Shown here in pieces: positions 52,704-60,675 of a stretch of 64,000 nt of DNA. This stretch comes from Alphaproteobacteria bacterium (GTDB lineage Bacteria; Pseudomonadota; Alphaproteobacteria; Micropepsales; Micropepsaceae): assembly GCA_019245415.1 (NCBI GenBank), contig JAFARO010000004.1:248001-312000 (forward strand), in the 5' to 3' direction. Position 1 is the stretch's first letter, and the number at the start of each line of letters is the position of its first letter. The position numbers were made by a program, and so were the translations under genes. The notes below the pieces were generated by a model. That model had not been told where the DNA came from. It made no database searches and was given only the letters and a program-made list of their open reading frames with translations.

Positions 52704-54119
52704 TCACTTCACGAAGGCGACGCGCAGCATGTTGGTCGCGCCGGGGGTGCCGAGCGGGATGCCGGCGGTGATCACCACGCGCTCGCCGGGTGCGGCAAAG
52801 CCTTCGCGCGCGGCGAATTCGGAGGCGCGGTCGACCACGTCGTCCAGGTCGTGCGCGTCCTCGGTATGGATGCAGTAGAGCCCCCAGACGATCGCCATGC
52901 GCCGGGCGGTCTGCAGGTTTGGCGTCAGGACCACGATCGGCGCCTCGGGCCGCTCGCGCGCCGCGCGCAGCGCCGTGGAGCCCGAACTCGTCCAGCAGAC
53001 GATGGCGCGGGCATGAATGGTTCGCGTCACCTCGTGCACCGCCGCGGAGATCGCGTCCGGCGTGGTGGCTTCGGGCGGCGTGCGCTGGGCGTCGATGGTC
53101 CTCTGGTAGAGCGGATCGGCCTCGACAGCCGCCGCGATGCGGTCCATCACCGCCACCGCTTCCACCGCATAGACGCCGGTCGCGGTCTCGGCCGACAGCA
53201 TCACCGCGTCGGCGCTTTCGAAGATGGCATTGGCGACGTCGGAGACTTCCGCGCGCGTCGGCGTGGAGGAGGCAACCATCGATTCCAGCATCTGCGTGGC
53301 GACGACGACGGGCTTGCCGGCCCGCCGCGCCGTGCTGACGATGTATTTCTGCTTGCCGGGCACGTCTTCCGGAGGAAGCTCCACGCCCAGATCGCCGCGC
53401 GCCACCATCAGCGCATCGGCGAGCTCGAGAATCTCGGGAAGCGAGGCCAGCGCCTTGGGCTTCTCGATCTTGGCCATCACGCCCGCGCGGCCGGCAACGA
53501 TCTTCTTGAGTTCGGCCACGTCCTCGGGCCGCTGCACGAACGAGAGCGCCACCCAGTCGACGCCGAGATTGAGCGCGGCGTCGAGGTCGCTCCTGTCCTT
53601 CTGCGTCATCGCCGGAACCGGCAGCAGCGTGTCGGGAAGGTTGATGCCCTTGCGGTCCTTGATCTCGCCGCCGACCTCGACGAAGGCCTCGGCGGAATCG
53701 TCCTTGACGCCGAACAGGCGCAGCCGCACGCGGCCGTCGTCGATCAGCAGTGCGTGGCGCTGCTTCATCGCGGCGAAGACTTCCGCGTGCGGGATCGGGA
53801 TGGCACCGTCATCGGTGCCTTCGACGCGGCGCACCAGACGGATCCGCTCGCCCTCTTTCAGCACGCGCGAACCGCCGGGCAGGGTGCCCAGCCGGATCTT
53901 GGGGCCTTGCAGATCGACCAGCACGCCGGCGGAGCGCCCGGTGGCCTGCTCGAGCGCGCGCACATGGCCGCGCAGTTCGGCGAGGCCGGCATGCGAAGTG
54001 TGGCTCATATTGATGCGAAAGACGTCGGCGCCGGCTTCGAATAGCGCGCGGATGCGCTCGGGGCTGGAGGAGGCCGGACCCAGGGTCGCCAGGATCTTGG
54101 TCTTTCGCCGATGTCTCAT
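52704..54119 (-). CDS. pyk: Pyruvate kinase
   Basis: 471 residues, catalysing PEP + ADP to pyruvate + ATP, the last glycolytic step. Motifs include 'RRKTKILATLGPASSSPERI', 'FRINMSHTSHAGL', 'GPKIRLGTLPGG', 'MAKIEKPKAL', 'LMVARGDLGVELPPEDVP' and 'VVATQMLESMVASSTPTRAEVSDVANAIFE'. The C-terminal domain is normal length. It overlaps the upstream DUF1036 gene by four bases on the same strand, an arrangement shared by many alphaproteobacteria. Confidence 0.97.
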   Translation of the reverse strand: MRHRRKTKILATLGPASSSPERIRALFEAGADVFRINMSHTSHAGLAELRGHVRALEQATGRSAGVLVDLQGPKIRLGTLPGGSRVLKEGERIRLVRRVEGTDDGAIPIPHAEVFAAMKQRHALLIDDGRVRLRLFGVKDDSAEAFVEVGGEIKDRKGINLPDTLLPVPAMTQKDRSDLDAALNLGVDWVALSFVQRPEDVAELKKIVAGRAGVMAKIEKPKALASLPEILELADALMVARGDLGVELPPEDVPGKQKYIVSTARRAGKPVVVATQMLESMVASSTPTRAEVSDVANAIFESADAVMLSAETATGVYAVEAVAVMDRIAAAVEADPLYQRTIDAQRTPPEATTPDAISAAVHEVTRTIHARAIVCWTSSGSTALRAARERPEAPIVVLTPNLQTARRMAIVWGLYCIHTEDAHDLDDVVDRASEFAAREGFAAPGERVVITAGIPLGTPGATNMLRVAFVK

Positions 54120-54505
54120 TGCAGGGTCAGGACCTGGTTCAGGTTGTCGCCGGTGTCGACGCGGAAGAATCGCCTGCGATCATAGCCGCGCGCGGCGCAA
54201 TTGCCGCGGCCTTCGATCTGGAACCGCGCGCCGTCCGCCGTACAAAACCATGTGCCGCCATCCCAGAATGCAGTGTCGCCGTCGCTGCCGTAGAGATAGT
54301 AGTAACGCGCGTCCAGCTTGCCTGGGACCAGAGCGGCGCAGGCACCGGAGGCGATGCTCCACCAGCCTTCGCTCCTCCAGTCGCGACCGTCGAAGCGGCC
54401 GAGCGCGACCTTGGCCGTGCGCTGCGACTTGTTGCAGACGCTCAAGCCGGCCTCGGCGCCGGTCGCCGTCAAGAGCGCGAGGAGGATCAGTGGAAACTTC
54501 GACAT
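54116..54505 (-). CDS. DUF1036 domain secreted protein
   Basis: 129 residues with signal peptide ('FPLILLALLTATGAEAG'). The DUF1036 core is evident: 'LSVCNKSQRTAKVALGRFDGRDWRSEGWWSIASGACAALVPGKLDARYYYLYG' and 'WFCTADGARFQIEGRGNCAARGY', with conserved Cys residues likely paired. Function is unknown in the family. The stop overlaps the pyk start, so it is translated just ahead of pyruvate kinase. ATG at 54505 is selected for the signal peptide. Confidence 0.88.
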   Translation of the reverse strand: MSKFPLILLALLTATGAEAGLSVCNKSQRTAKVALGRFDGRDWRSEGWWSIASGACAALVPGKLDARYYYLYGSDGDTAFWDGGTWFCTADGARFQIEGRGNCAARGYDRRRFFRVDTGDNLNQVLTLQ

Positions 54506-54535
54506 GCGGGCGGGTGGGGCTTGCGGCTTCGGGAT

Positions 54536-55345
54536 ATGAGGACCAAATATCGCTTTTCCATGACCGACGCAGCCGCATTCGAGCGAATCGACGCCGACAA
54601 GCCCGGGCTTCTCTTGCTTTGCGACCATGCGTCGCGCGCGCTTCCTTCGCGTTACGGCCTGCTCGGACTGCCGGAATCGTCATGGCAGACGCATATCGCC
54701 TTCGACATCGGCGCGGCAACGGTGACGCGGACCTTGGCCGCAGCCTTTGCGGCGCCTGCGATACTGGGCCGCTGGTCGCGGCTGCTGGTCGATCTCAACC
54801 GCGGGGAGGACGATCCGACCCTGGTGATGCAGCTGTCCGACGGCGCCATCGTCGCGGGCAACCGCGGCGTGGACCGGCGCGAGATCGAGCAGCGCATCGC
54901 GCGCTATCATCGGCCCTACCATGACGCCATCGCGGCCGAAATCCAGCGTCAAGGCGAGGCCGGTTCGGTAGCGGCGGTCCTGTCGATCCACAGTTTCACG
55001 CCGGCCTGGAAGGGCCGCGCCCGTCCCTGGCAGGTCGGAATCCTCTGGGACCGCGATCCTCGGCTTGCGGTTCCGCTCATGGCCGAGCTTCGCGCCGCGG
55101 GCTTCAGCGTCGGCGACAACGAGCCCTATTCCGGCGCCTTGGAGAACGATACGCTCTATCGTCACGGCACCATGAAGGGTCTGCCGCACGCGCTGATCGA
55201 GATCCGCCAGGATCTGATCGGCGAGGAGGACGCGGCGCGGGCCTTCGCCTCGCGGCTGGTGCCGATCATCGCGGCCGCGCTGGCGGCGATGGGAGCGCCC
55301 GCGATCCAATTCACCCCGACCCTTGGGAGCAAAGTTCATGGATGA
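54536..55345 (+). CDS. N-formylglutamate amidohydrolase family protein
   Basis: 269 residues from ATG 54536 (or 261 from ATG 54560, which removes a basic leader). Family signatures are 'LLLLCDHASRALPSRYG', 'THIAFDIGAATVTRTLAA', 'RLLVDLNRGEDDPTLVMQ', 'VLSIHSFTPAWKGRARPW' and 'GLPHALIEIRQDLI'; the His and Glu residues here are the metal ligands of the FGase fold. The Hut-pathway enzyme hydrolyses N-formylglutamate, but this subgroup has no adjacent hut genes and its substrate is not proven. It overlaps the DUF1244 gene by eight bases and is divergent from DUF1036/pyk. Confidence 0.88.
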   Translation: MRTKYRFSMTDAAAFERIDADKPGLLLLCDHASRALPSRYGLLGLPESSWQTHIAFDIGAATVTRTLAAAFAAPAILGRWSRLLVDLNRGEDDPTLVMQLSDGAIVAGNRGVDRREIEQRIARYHRPYHDAIAAEIQRQGEAGSVAAVLSIHSFTPAWKGRARPWQVGILWDRDPRLAVPLMAELRAAGFSVGDNEPYSGALENDTLYRHGTMKGLPHALIEIRQDLIGEEDAARAFASRLVPIIAAALAAMGAPAIQFTPTLGSKVHG

Positions 55346-55640
55346 GAGGACCCGCGAGAGCCTGGAAGCCGCCGTCTTCCGCCGGCTGGTGGCACATCTG
55401 CGCGCACGCACCGACGTGCAGAACATCGAGCTGATGAACCTGGCGGGGTTCTGCCGCAACTGTCTGGGCGACTGGTATCGCGAAGCCGCTGCCGACAAGG
55501 GCATCGCGCTCGAAAAGGACGAAGCGCGCGAAATCGTCTACGGCATGCCGCCGGCGGAATGGAAGAGGCGCTACCAGAAGGAGGCCTCCGCGCAGCAGCA
55601 GGCGGCATTTGCGGACGCCCAAAAAAAGACCCACAGCTAG
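55338..55640 (+). CDS. DUF1244 family protein
   Basis: 100-residue protein almost identical in style to alphaproteobacterial DUF1244 members: 'AAVFRRLVAHLRARTDVQNIELMNLAGFCRNCLGDWYREAA' and 'EAREIVYGMPPAEWKRRYQ'. The two Cys in C-R-N-C may bind metal. Family function is not established. GGGAG precedes the chosen ATG. It is coupled by overlap to the amidohydrolase gene and followed by gapR. Confidence 0.92.
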   Translation: MDERTRESLEAAVFRRLVAHLRARTDVQNIELMNLAGFCRNCLGDWYREAAADKGIALEKDEAREIVYGMPPAEWKRRYQKEASAQQQAAFADAQKKTHS

Positions 55641-55708
55641 CGCGCCCGTCCGCGTTGCATGGCGGGCGACCGCCGCGATAGGGTCCGCGCCTTTTCGGGA
55701 AGTTCGCG

Positions 55709-55954
55709 ATGGCCAAGTCGGGTTTTGCCAAGGAGCATTTGCGCTCCTTCATCGAGCGCATCGAACGGCTGGAGGAAGAGCGCGCCGCGCTCTCCGCTGA
55801 CATCCGCGAAGTCTATTCCGAGGCCAAGGGCCAGGGCTTCGACAACAAGATCATGCGCCAGGTCGTGCGCATGCGGAAGCTCGACAAGGCCGATCTGCAG
55901 GAACAGGAGGCCATGCTCGACCTCTATCTGAGTGCGCTGGGAATGCGCAGCTAG
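55709..55954 (+). CDS. gapR: GapR nucleoid-associated protein (DUF2312)
   Basis: 81-residue DNA-binding protein. 'LRSFIERIERLEEERAALSADIREVYSEAKGQGFDNKIMRQVVRMRKLDKADLQEQEAMLDLYLSALGM' is the diagnostic DUF2312 sequence. In Caulobacter, GapR encircles overtwisted AT-rich DNA ahead of replication and transcription and assists topoisomerases. The N-terminal extension is a few residues shorter than in Caulobacter. The gene follows DUF1244 by 68 bases, part of the conserved alphaproteobacterial order. Confidence 0.93.
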   Translation: MAKSGFAKEHLRSFIERIERLEEERAALSADIREVYSEAKGQGFDNKIMRQVVRMRKLDKADLQEQEAMLDLYLSALGMRS

Positions 55955-56014
55955 CCGCCTGCAATCGGCAGATGCCGGCCAGATGCGAGCGCGAAAATTC
56001 GCTATGCTGCAGGC

Positions 56015-56773
56015 ATGAAGCGCATTCTCTTCGCTGCAAAGGACGACTGGATCGGGCCCGTGCGCGAGCGACTCGATGCGTCGCGCTATGAACCGGTCTT
56101 CGGCGATTTCCGGGATGCGGATTTCGAGGCGTTCGATGCCGTGGTGCCTCTCAGGCTGTCGGACTACGAGCCGATGTGGCTGAGGCCCTGCGGCCGCTTC
56201 CTGATCCCCGAGCGGGCCGCGGTGCGCGTCATGCACGACAAAATCCGCTTCAATGCCTTCCTTGCGTCACACGGATTCGGCGCACTTGTTCCGCAAGTGT
56301 ACGGCGCTGAGGTCGAATATCCCTTCATCTACAAGAAGCGGCGCGATCTCGCCGGCATCAATTCCAAGGTCATCGTCGACGGGGCCGCGCGCCGGGCCTT
56401 CGAGGCGACCGTGGAGACCGGCGACTACTTCAAGCAGCATTATGTCGGCGGCCGTCTCGAATACACCACGCACCTGCTCTGCAAGGACGGGCAGGTCCTC
56501 TTCGACAGAACCGTCGAGTTCAGGTTCGATCGCGATTACTTCGTCCGGGGCGTGAATTTCGCGGCGAACTCCATCGTGTCGCGGCCGACTCCGTTCGCGC
56601 AGGTCTTCGCGGCGATCGTCGAAAAGCTGCGCTACACGGGAACATGCTGCTTCAATTTCAAGATCGAAGGCGGAATGCCTCGCCTGTTCGAGGTCAATCC
56701 ACGCGCCGGCGGATCGTTGCGTCTCGACCTCAACGCGTATCTCGATGCCTATCTGAGCCCGTTGGGTGGCTAA
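56015..56773 (+). CDS. Small ATP-grasp-like protein
   Basis: 252 residues. The C-terminal part has the ATP-grasp metal-binding pattern 'TGTCCFNFKIEGGMPRLFEVNPRAGGSL' (E and N of E-V-N-P-R), and 'YPFIYKKRRDLAGINSKVI' looks like the nucleotide-clamping beta strands. The N-terminal pre-ATP domain is short ('KRILFAAKDDWIGPVRERL', 'AVVPLRLSDYEP'). ATP-grasp enzymes ligate carboxylates to amines or thiols, often in peptide or cofactor synthesis. No substrate-defining neighbours exist; it converges with and overlaps the NtrC-type regulator by four bases. Specific function is unknown. Confidence 0.7.
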   Translation: MKRILFAAKDDWIGPVRERLDASRYEPVFGDFRDADFEAFDAVVPLRLSDYEPMWLRPCGRFLIPERAAVRVMHDKIRFNAFLASHGFGALVPQVYGAEVEYPFIYKKRRDLAGINSKVIVDGAARRAFEATVETGDYFKQHYVGGRLEYTTHLLCKDGQVLFDRTVEFRFDRDYFVRGVNFAANSIVSRPTPFAQVFAAIVEKLRYTGTCCFNFKIEGGMPRLFEVNPRAGGSLRLDLNAYLDAYLSPLGG

Positions 56774-58281
56774 CCTGCCGCGCGTTCGGGAATTTCGTCG
56801 GCGAAACCGGCGTCCGCGCCCTCGGCGGTTTCGAGTCCGAACTCCTTGAGTTTGCGGTAGAGGGTGGAGCGGCCGATGCCCAGGCGCCTGGCGACTTCGG
56901 ACATGTGTCCGTCGTAGCGCGAAATCGCAAGGCGGATGATCTCGCTTTCGATCTCGTCGAGCTTGCGCATATGGCCGGCCGCGTCGGTCGAACTGATCGA
57001 ATAGGGCGACACTGCATGCTGTGCAATCGCGCGTTGCAGCGGCATGCTCGGTGCGTGCGGAGCGAACTCCTGTGTCCTGCGCACCTTCGCGTCGACGCCC
57101 ATCGCGGCGGCGATCTGGGGGAAGTCGCAAATGTCGAGGAGCGCGCCCTCGCACAGGACAACGGCGCGGAAGATCGTGTTCTCGAGCTGGCGCACATTGC
57201 CCGGCCAGTCGAAGCGCTCCAGCAATTCGGCGGCATCAGGCGCGAGACCCGCCACCTGTTTGTGCTCTTCGGCGCCGAAGCGCTCGATGAAGTGACGCGC
57301 AAGAGCGGGAATGTCGTCGCGGCGCGCGCGCAAGGGCGGGATCACGATCGGGAAGGCGTTGAGGCGGTAATAGAGGTCTTCGCGGAACTGGCCTTGGCGG
57401 GTCAGTTCGGCCAGATCGCGGTTGGTGGCGGAGATGATGCGCACGTCCACCTTCACCGGCCGCTTGGAGCCGACCGGATCGACCTCGCCTTCCTGCAGCG
57501 CGCGCAGCAGCTTGACCTGCATGTCGAGCCGCAGCTCGCCGATCTCGTCCAGGAACAATGTGCCGCCGTCGGCCTCCTGGAACTTGCCAAGATGCTTGTC
57601 GGTCGCGCCGGTGAAGGAACCTTTCTCGTGACCGAAGAGAATCGACTCGATCAGGTTCTCGGGGATGGCGCCGCAATTGACGGCGACGAAGGGCCTGCCG
57701 GCGCGCTCGGAGGAGCCCTGGATGGCGCGCGCGATCAATTCCTTGCCGACGCCGGATTCGCCCTCGATCAGGATCGGAATGTTGGAGGCGGCAACGCGCT
57801 CGCCCAGGCGGAAGACTTGGCGCATCGCGGCCGATTTCGCGACCAGATCGGAGAACGTCAGGCGGTTGTCGGTCTTCTTCTTGAGACGGCTGACCTCGCC
57901 GGACAGTGCACCGATCTTGAGCTGGTTTCGGATGGAGACTCCGATGCGCTCCGGGCTCGCGGGCTTGACCAGAAAATCGTTGGCGCCCGCGCGCATCGCC
58001 TCGACTGCGGAATCGATGCCGCCCTTGGCGGTCAGGACGATCACCGGCAGATCGGGGTTGTTGGCGCGCAGCCGTGCCAGCACTTCGAGCCCGTCCATGT
58101 CCGGCATGACGAGGTCGAGGAGCATCAGCGCGATCTGGTCGCCGCGGGGTCCGCGCAGCAGATCAAGCGCCGGCCCGCCCCCCGGGGCTGTGACGACGCT
58201 CATGCCCGCGCGCGCGATGGCGCTCTCCAGCAGTCGGCGCTGTACCGGATCGTCGTCGACAATGAGTATGGTCTGCGCCAT
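56770..58281 (-). CDS. Sigma-54-dependent response regulator (NtrC family)
   Basis: 503 residues. The receiver domain has Asp9-11, phospho-acceptor Asp56 ('[12 protein letters not shown]'), Thr84 and Lys106. The AAA+ domain has Walker A at 174-181 (GESGVGKE), a sigma-54 loop reading GSFTGA at 221-226 where the consensus is GAFTGA, and Walker B 'LFLDEIGE'. A Fis-type helix-turn-helix ends the protein ('[22 protein letters not shown]'). It thus activates sigma-54 promoters when phosphorylated. No histidine kinase is adjacent. ATG at 58281 gives the family start '[10 protein letters not shown]'. Similar to alphaproteobacterial regulators of the TacA/NtrX type, but which one is unclear. Confidence 0.92.
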   Translation of the reverse strand: MAQTILIVDDDPVQRRLLESAIARAGMSVVTAPGGGPALDLLRGPRGDQIALMLLDLVMPDMDGLEVLARLRANNPDLPVIVLTAKGGIDSAVEAMRAGANDFLVKPASPERIGVSIRNQLKIGALSGEVSRLKKKTDNRLTFSDLVAKSAAMRQVFRLGERVAASNIPILIEGESGVGKELIARAIQGSSERAGRPFVAVNCGAIPENLIESILFGHEKGSFTGATDKHLGKFQEADGGTLFLDEIGELRLDMQVKLLRALQEGEVDPVGSKRPVKVDVRIISATNRDLAELTRQGQFREDLYYRLNAFPIVIPPLRARRDDIPALARHFIERFGAEEHKQVAGLAPDAAELLERFDWPGNVRQLENTIFRAVVLCEGALLDICDFPQIAAAMGVDAKVRRTQEFAPHAPSMPLQRAIAQHAVSPYSISSTDAAGHMRKLDEIESEIIRLAISRYDGHMSEVARRLGIGRSTLYRKLKEFGLETAEGADAGFADEIPERAAG

Positions 58282-58350
58282 CCGAGCCCCTGAAAGCGTC
58301 CCGAGAGAGCGCGATGATGGCCCGCCGCAGGTTAAGAGCGCATTTAAGCC

Positions 58351-58369
58351 CTGTCCTTGCGCGGGACAG
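58351..58369. promoter_or_regulatory. Inverted repeat in divergent regulator/DUF2332 promoter region
   Basis: CTGTCC (58351-58356) and GGACAG (58364-58369) form short perfect arms in the 133 bases between the divergent NtrC-type and DUF2332 genes. Possible operator; no sigma-54 -24/-12 sequence was recognised beside it. Confidence 0.3.
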
Positions 58370-58414
58370 TGCGAGCGCGTTAGGTGATGGTGAACAAGCG
58401 GTAAAGAGTTGCGC

Positions 58415-59455
58415 GTGAGCGACAAGCCCGTCGGCTACTGGGAGTATTTCGCCAAGGAAGTTCGCCTCGCCGGCGACGCCCCGCTCTATGTGCGCTTCGC
58501 CGACGGCGTGGCGCAGGACGAAAGTCTCCAGGCCCTGGCCCAGAATGCGCGTCCAGGCCAACCGCTCGCCAACATCCTCTTCGCCGCCGTCCATTTCGTG
58601 TTGCTGCGCGGCGCCGACGATCCGCTCAGGCGCCACTATCCCAATCTGAACGGCGGCGCGCATGTGGACGGCGAGGATCCGTTTCCGCTCTTTGCCCGCT
58701 TCTGCGAGCGCCATCGCGACGAGCTAATGCCGCTGATCCGCGCGCGTGTGACCAACACCAACGAAGTCGGCCGCTGCGGCGTATTGAACGCGGGCTTCCG
58801 CGCTGTGGCGAAGGAGGAAGGCGCGCCGCTGCATCTTATCGAGATCGGGCCGAGCGCGGGCTTGAACCTGATCTGGGATCGCTATCGCGTCCGCTATCGG
58901 CGCGGCGCGCAGAGCTTTGAAACCGACGTGCCGGAAGCGCGGCTGACCCTCGATGTCGAACTCAAGGGCGATGGCATTCCCCCGCTGGGACCGGCGCCGC
59001 GCGTGGCCGGCCGCGTGGGCCTGGAACTCAACCCGGTCGACCTCTCCAACGCCGACGACCGCGACTGGCTGCGCGCCCTGGTGTGGCCCGACCAGATCGA
59101 CCGTTTCGCAAGGCTGCAAGCGGCGCTGGATATCTACAAGGACGCGCGTCCTGAAATCCGCGTCGGCAACGCTCTGGAACTTCTGCCCGACGCGCTCGCG
59201 GCGATTCCTGCGAGCGAGACCGCCTGCGTCTACCACAGCTTCGTGACCTATCAATTCACCGCGGAGATGCGCGCCGCGCTGGATGATATCCTGACGGCGG
59301 CCGGATTGCGCCGGCCAGTGTGGCGGCTGCGCTACGAGGGCAGCCGGACGCACGAGAATATCCTCGGCCTGCGCCGCTATCACGACGGCAGCAAGGAGGA
59401 ACGTACGCTGGCGCGAGCCCATCCCCACGGCGCCTGGCTGGAGTGGCTTGCGTGA
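58415..59455 (+). CDS. DUF2332 family protein
   Basis: 346 residues from GTG (a TTG two codons earlier is also open). The sequence reads like DUF2332: 'LFARFCERHRDELMPLIRARVTNTNEVGRCGVLNAGFRAV', 'LIEIGPSAGLNLIWDRYRVRY' (a nucleotide/SAM-like glycine loop), and 'TACVYHSFVTYQF'. The 'EIGPSAGLN' loop suggests a Rossmann fold of unknown activity. It overlaps the alpha/beta hydrolase gene (GTGA), so the two are cotranscribed. Confidence 0.82.
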   Translation: MSDKPVGYWEYFAKEVRLAGDAPLYVRFADGVAQDESLQALAQNARPGQPLANILFAAVHFVLLRGADDPLRRHYPNLNGGAHVDGEDPFPLFARFCERHRDELMPLIRARVTNTNEVGRCGVLNAGFRAVAKEEGAPLHLIEIGPSAGLNLIWDRYRVRYRRGAQSFETDVPEARLTLDVELKGDGIPPLGPAPRVAGRVGLELNPVDLSNADDRDWLRALVWPDQIDRFARLQAALDIYKDARPEIRVGNALELLPDALAAIPASETACVYHSFVTYQFTAEMRAALDDILTAAGLRRPVWRLRYEGSRTHENILGLRRYHDGSKEERTLARAHPHGAWLEWLA

Positions 59456-60462
59456 GCGACGACGACCTGCCGCCAGTACCGCCCGTCGCGGGCACGGAGC
59501 CGAAGATGTTCCAGGTCAACGAGAACCAGGGGCCGCTCGCGGTGCTGGCGGGTTCGCCGGCACCGGCGCCCAAATGGTTCGAGGAATCCATCGCACAGAC
59601 GCCGCAGTCCCGCTTCGTCGCAGTCGAGGGTGCCCGCATCCATTATCGCCGCTGGGGCGACGCGGCGCGGCCCGGTCTCCTGCTGGTGCACGGCAACGCG
59701 GCGCATGCCCATTGGTGGGATTTCATCGCGCCCTTCATGGCGCGCGAGTACAACGTCGCCGCGATCGACCTCTCCGGCATGGGCGACAGCGACTGGCGCG
59801 ACGAGTACACGATGGAGCGCTTCGCCCGCGAGGAGATCGCGGTCTGCGAGGACGCCGGCATGTTCATCCCGACCGAGCCGCCGATCATCGTCGGCCACAG
59901 CTTCGGCGGCTTCGTGACGATCCTCGCCGGCGCGCTTTATGGCGAGCGGCTGGCGGGAACGGTGATCGTGGACTCTCCGGTCAATCCGCCCGACCGGCAA
60001 GGCGGCCCGCCCGACCGGGTGATCAAGCCGCACCATGTCTATCCCACGCTCGCCGCGGCGCTGGCGCGTTTCCGGCTGATGCCGCCACAATCGGCCGAGA
60101 ACCTCTATCTCGTCGATTGGGTGGCGCGGCATTCGCTGAAGGAGGCGGTCCAGGACGACGGCCAGCCCGGCTTCACCTGGAAGTTCGATCCCGCGATCTG
60201 GCGCCGCTTCTCCATCGGCGACACCGCGCAGCGCCTGCGCCAGACCCGCTGCCGCATCGCCGTCTTCCGGGGCGAGCATTCCGTCCTGCTGCCGCCGCAG
60301 ATCGGCGAGTACATGTTCAACCTGCTCGGCCGCTCGGCGCCCGTGGTCGAGATTCCCCAGGCCCAGCACCACATCATGCTCGACCAGCCCCTGGCGCTGG
60401 TCGCCGCGCTGCGCGCCCTCCTCGCCGACTGGAATCACTCGGTGGCGACGAGACGGGTGTGA
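59452..60462 (+). CDS. Alpha/beta hydrolase
   Basis: 336 residues. The nucleophile Ser is in 'IIVGHSFGGFVTILAGALYG', the oxyanion region in 'LLLVHGNAAHAHWWDFIAPFM', the acid in 'VFRGEHSVLLP', and the His in 'IPQAQHHIMLDQP'. These make a complete Ser-His-acid triad. A proline-rich N-terminal 45 residues precedes the fold. Substrate unknown. GTG start coupled to DUF2332. Confidence 0.88.
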   Translation: MSDDDLPPVPPVAGTEPKMFQVNENQGPLAVLAGSPAPAPKWFEESIAQTPQSRFVAVEGARIHYRRWGDAARPGLLLVHGNAAHAHWWDFIAPFMAREYNVAAIDLSGMGDSDWRDEYTMERFAREEIAVCEDAGMFIPTEPPIIVGHSFGGFVTILAGALYGERLAGTVIVDSPVNPPDRQGGPPDRVIKPHHVYPTLAAALARFRLMPPQSAENLYLVDWVARHSLKEAVQDDGQPGFTWKFDPAIWRRFSIGDTAQRLRQTRCRIAVFRGEHSVLLPPQIGEYMFNLLGRSAPVVEIPQAQHHIMLDQPLALVAALRALLADWNHSVATRRV

Positions 60463-60464
60463 GG

Positions 60465-60492
60465 TTGCCCTGCAATTGCCCTTTGCTATAGT
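60465..60492 (+). promoter_or_regulatory. Candidate sigma-70 promoter for the coxIV-pnt operon
   Basis: TTGCCC (60465-60470) and TATAGT (60487-60492) lie 16 bases apart, 29 bases before the ATG of the small subunit IV gene. The -10 matches five of six consensus bases. It begins immediately after the hydrolase stop. Confidence 0.5.
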
Positions 60493-60521
60493 CCCGCCGC
60501 TTTCACATCGAGGAATCGCGC

Positions 60522-60671
60522 ATGGCGGGGGATCACGGCCAAAAGGGCGGATCAATGGATCTTTCCGAGCACCGAAAGAACTGGAACGGCTTCGTCAGGC
60601 TCGTCGAATGGAGCCTCGGCGGCATCTTCGTGCTGATGCTGTTCCTGCTGATCTTCCGCACCCACGGCTGA
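60522..60671 (+). CDS. aa3-type cytochrome c oxidase subunit IV
   Basis: 49-residue single-helix membrane protein: 'MAGDHGQKGGSMDLSEHRKN', then 'WNGFVRLVEWSLGGIFVLML' and a hydrophobic end '...FLLIFRTHG'. This is the small bacterial subunit IV of aa3 oxidase, which packs against the core subunits and whose loss is often mild. It sits directly ahead of pntAA (four bases), the usual alphaproteobacterial location, far from the other cox genes. Confidence 0.85.
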   Translation: MAGDHGQKGGSMDLSEHRKNWNGFVRLVEWSLGGIFVLMLFLLIFRTHG

Positions 60672-60675
60672 TCCC

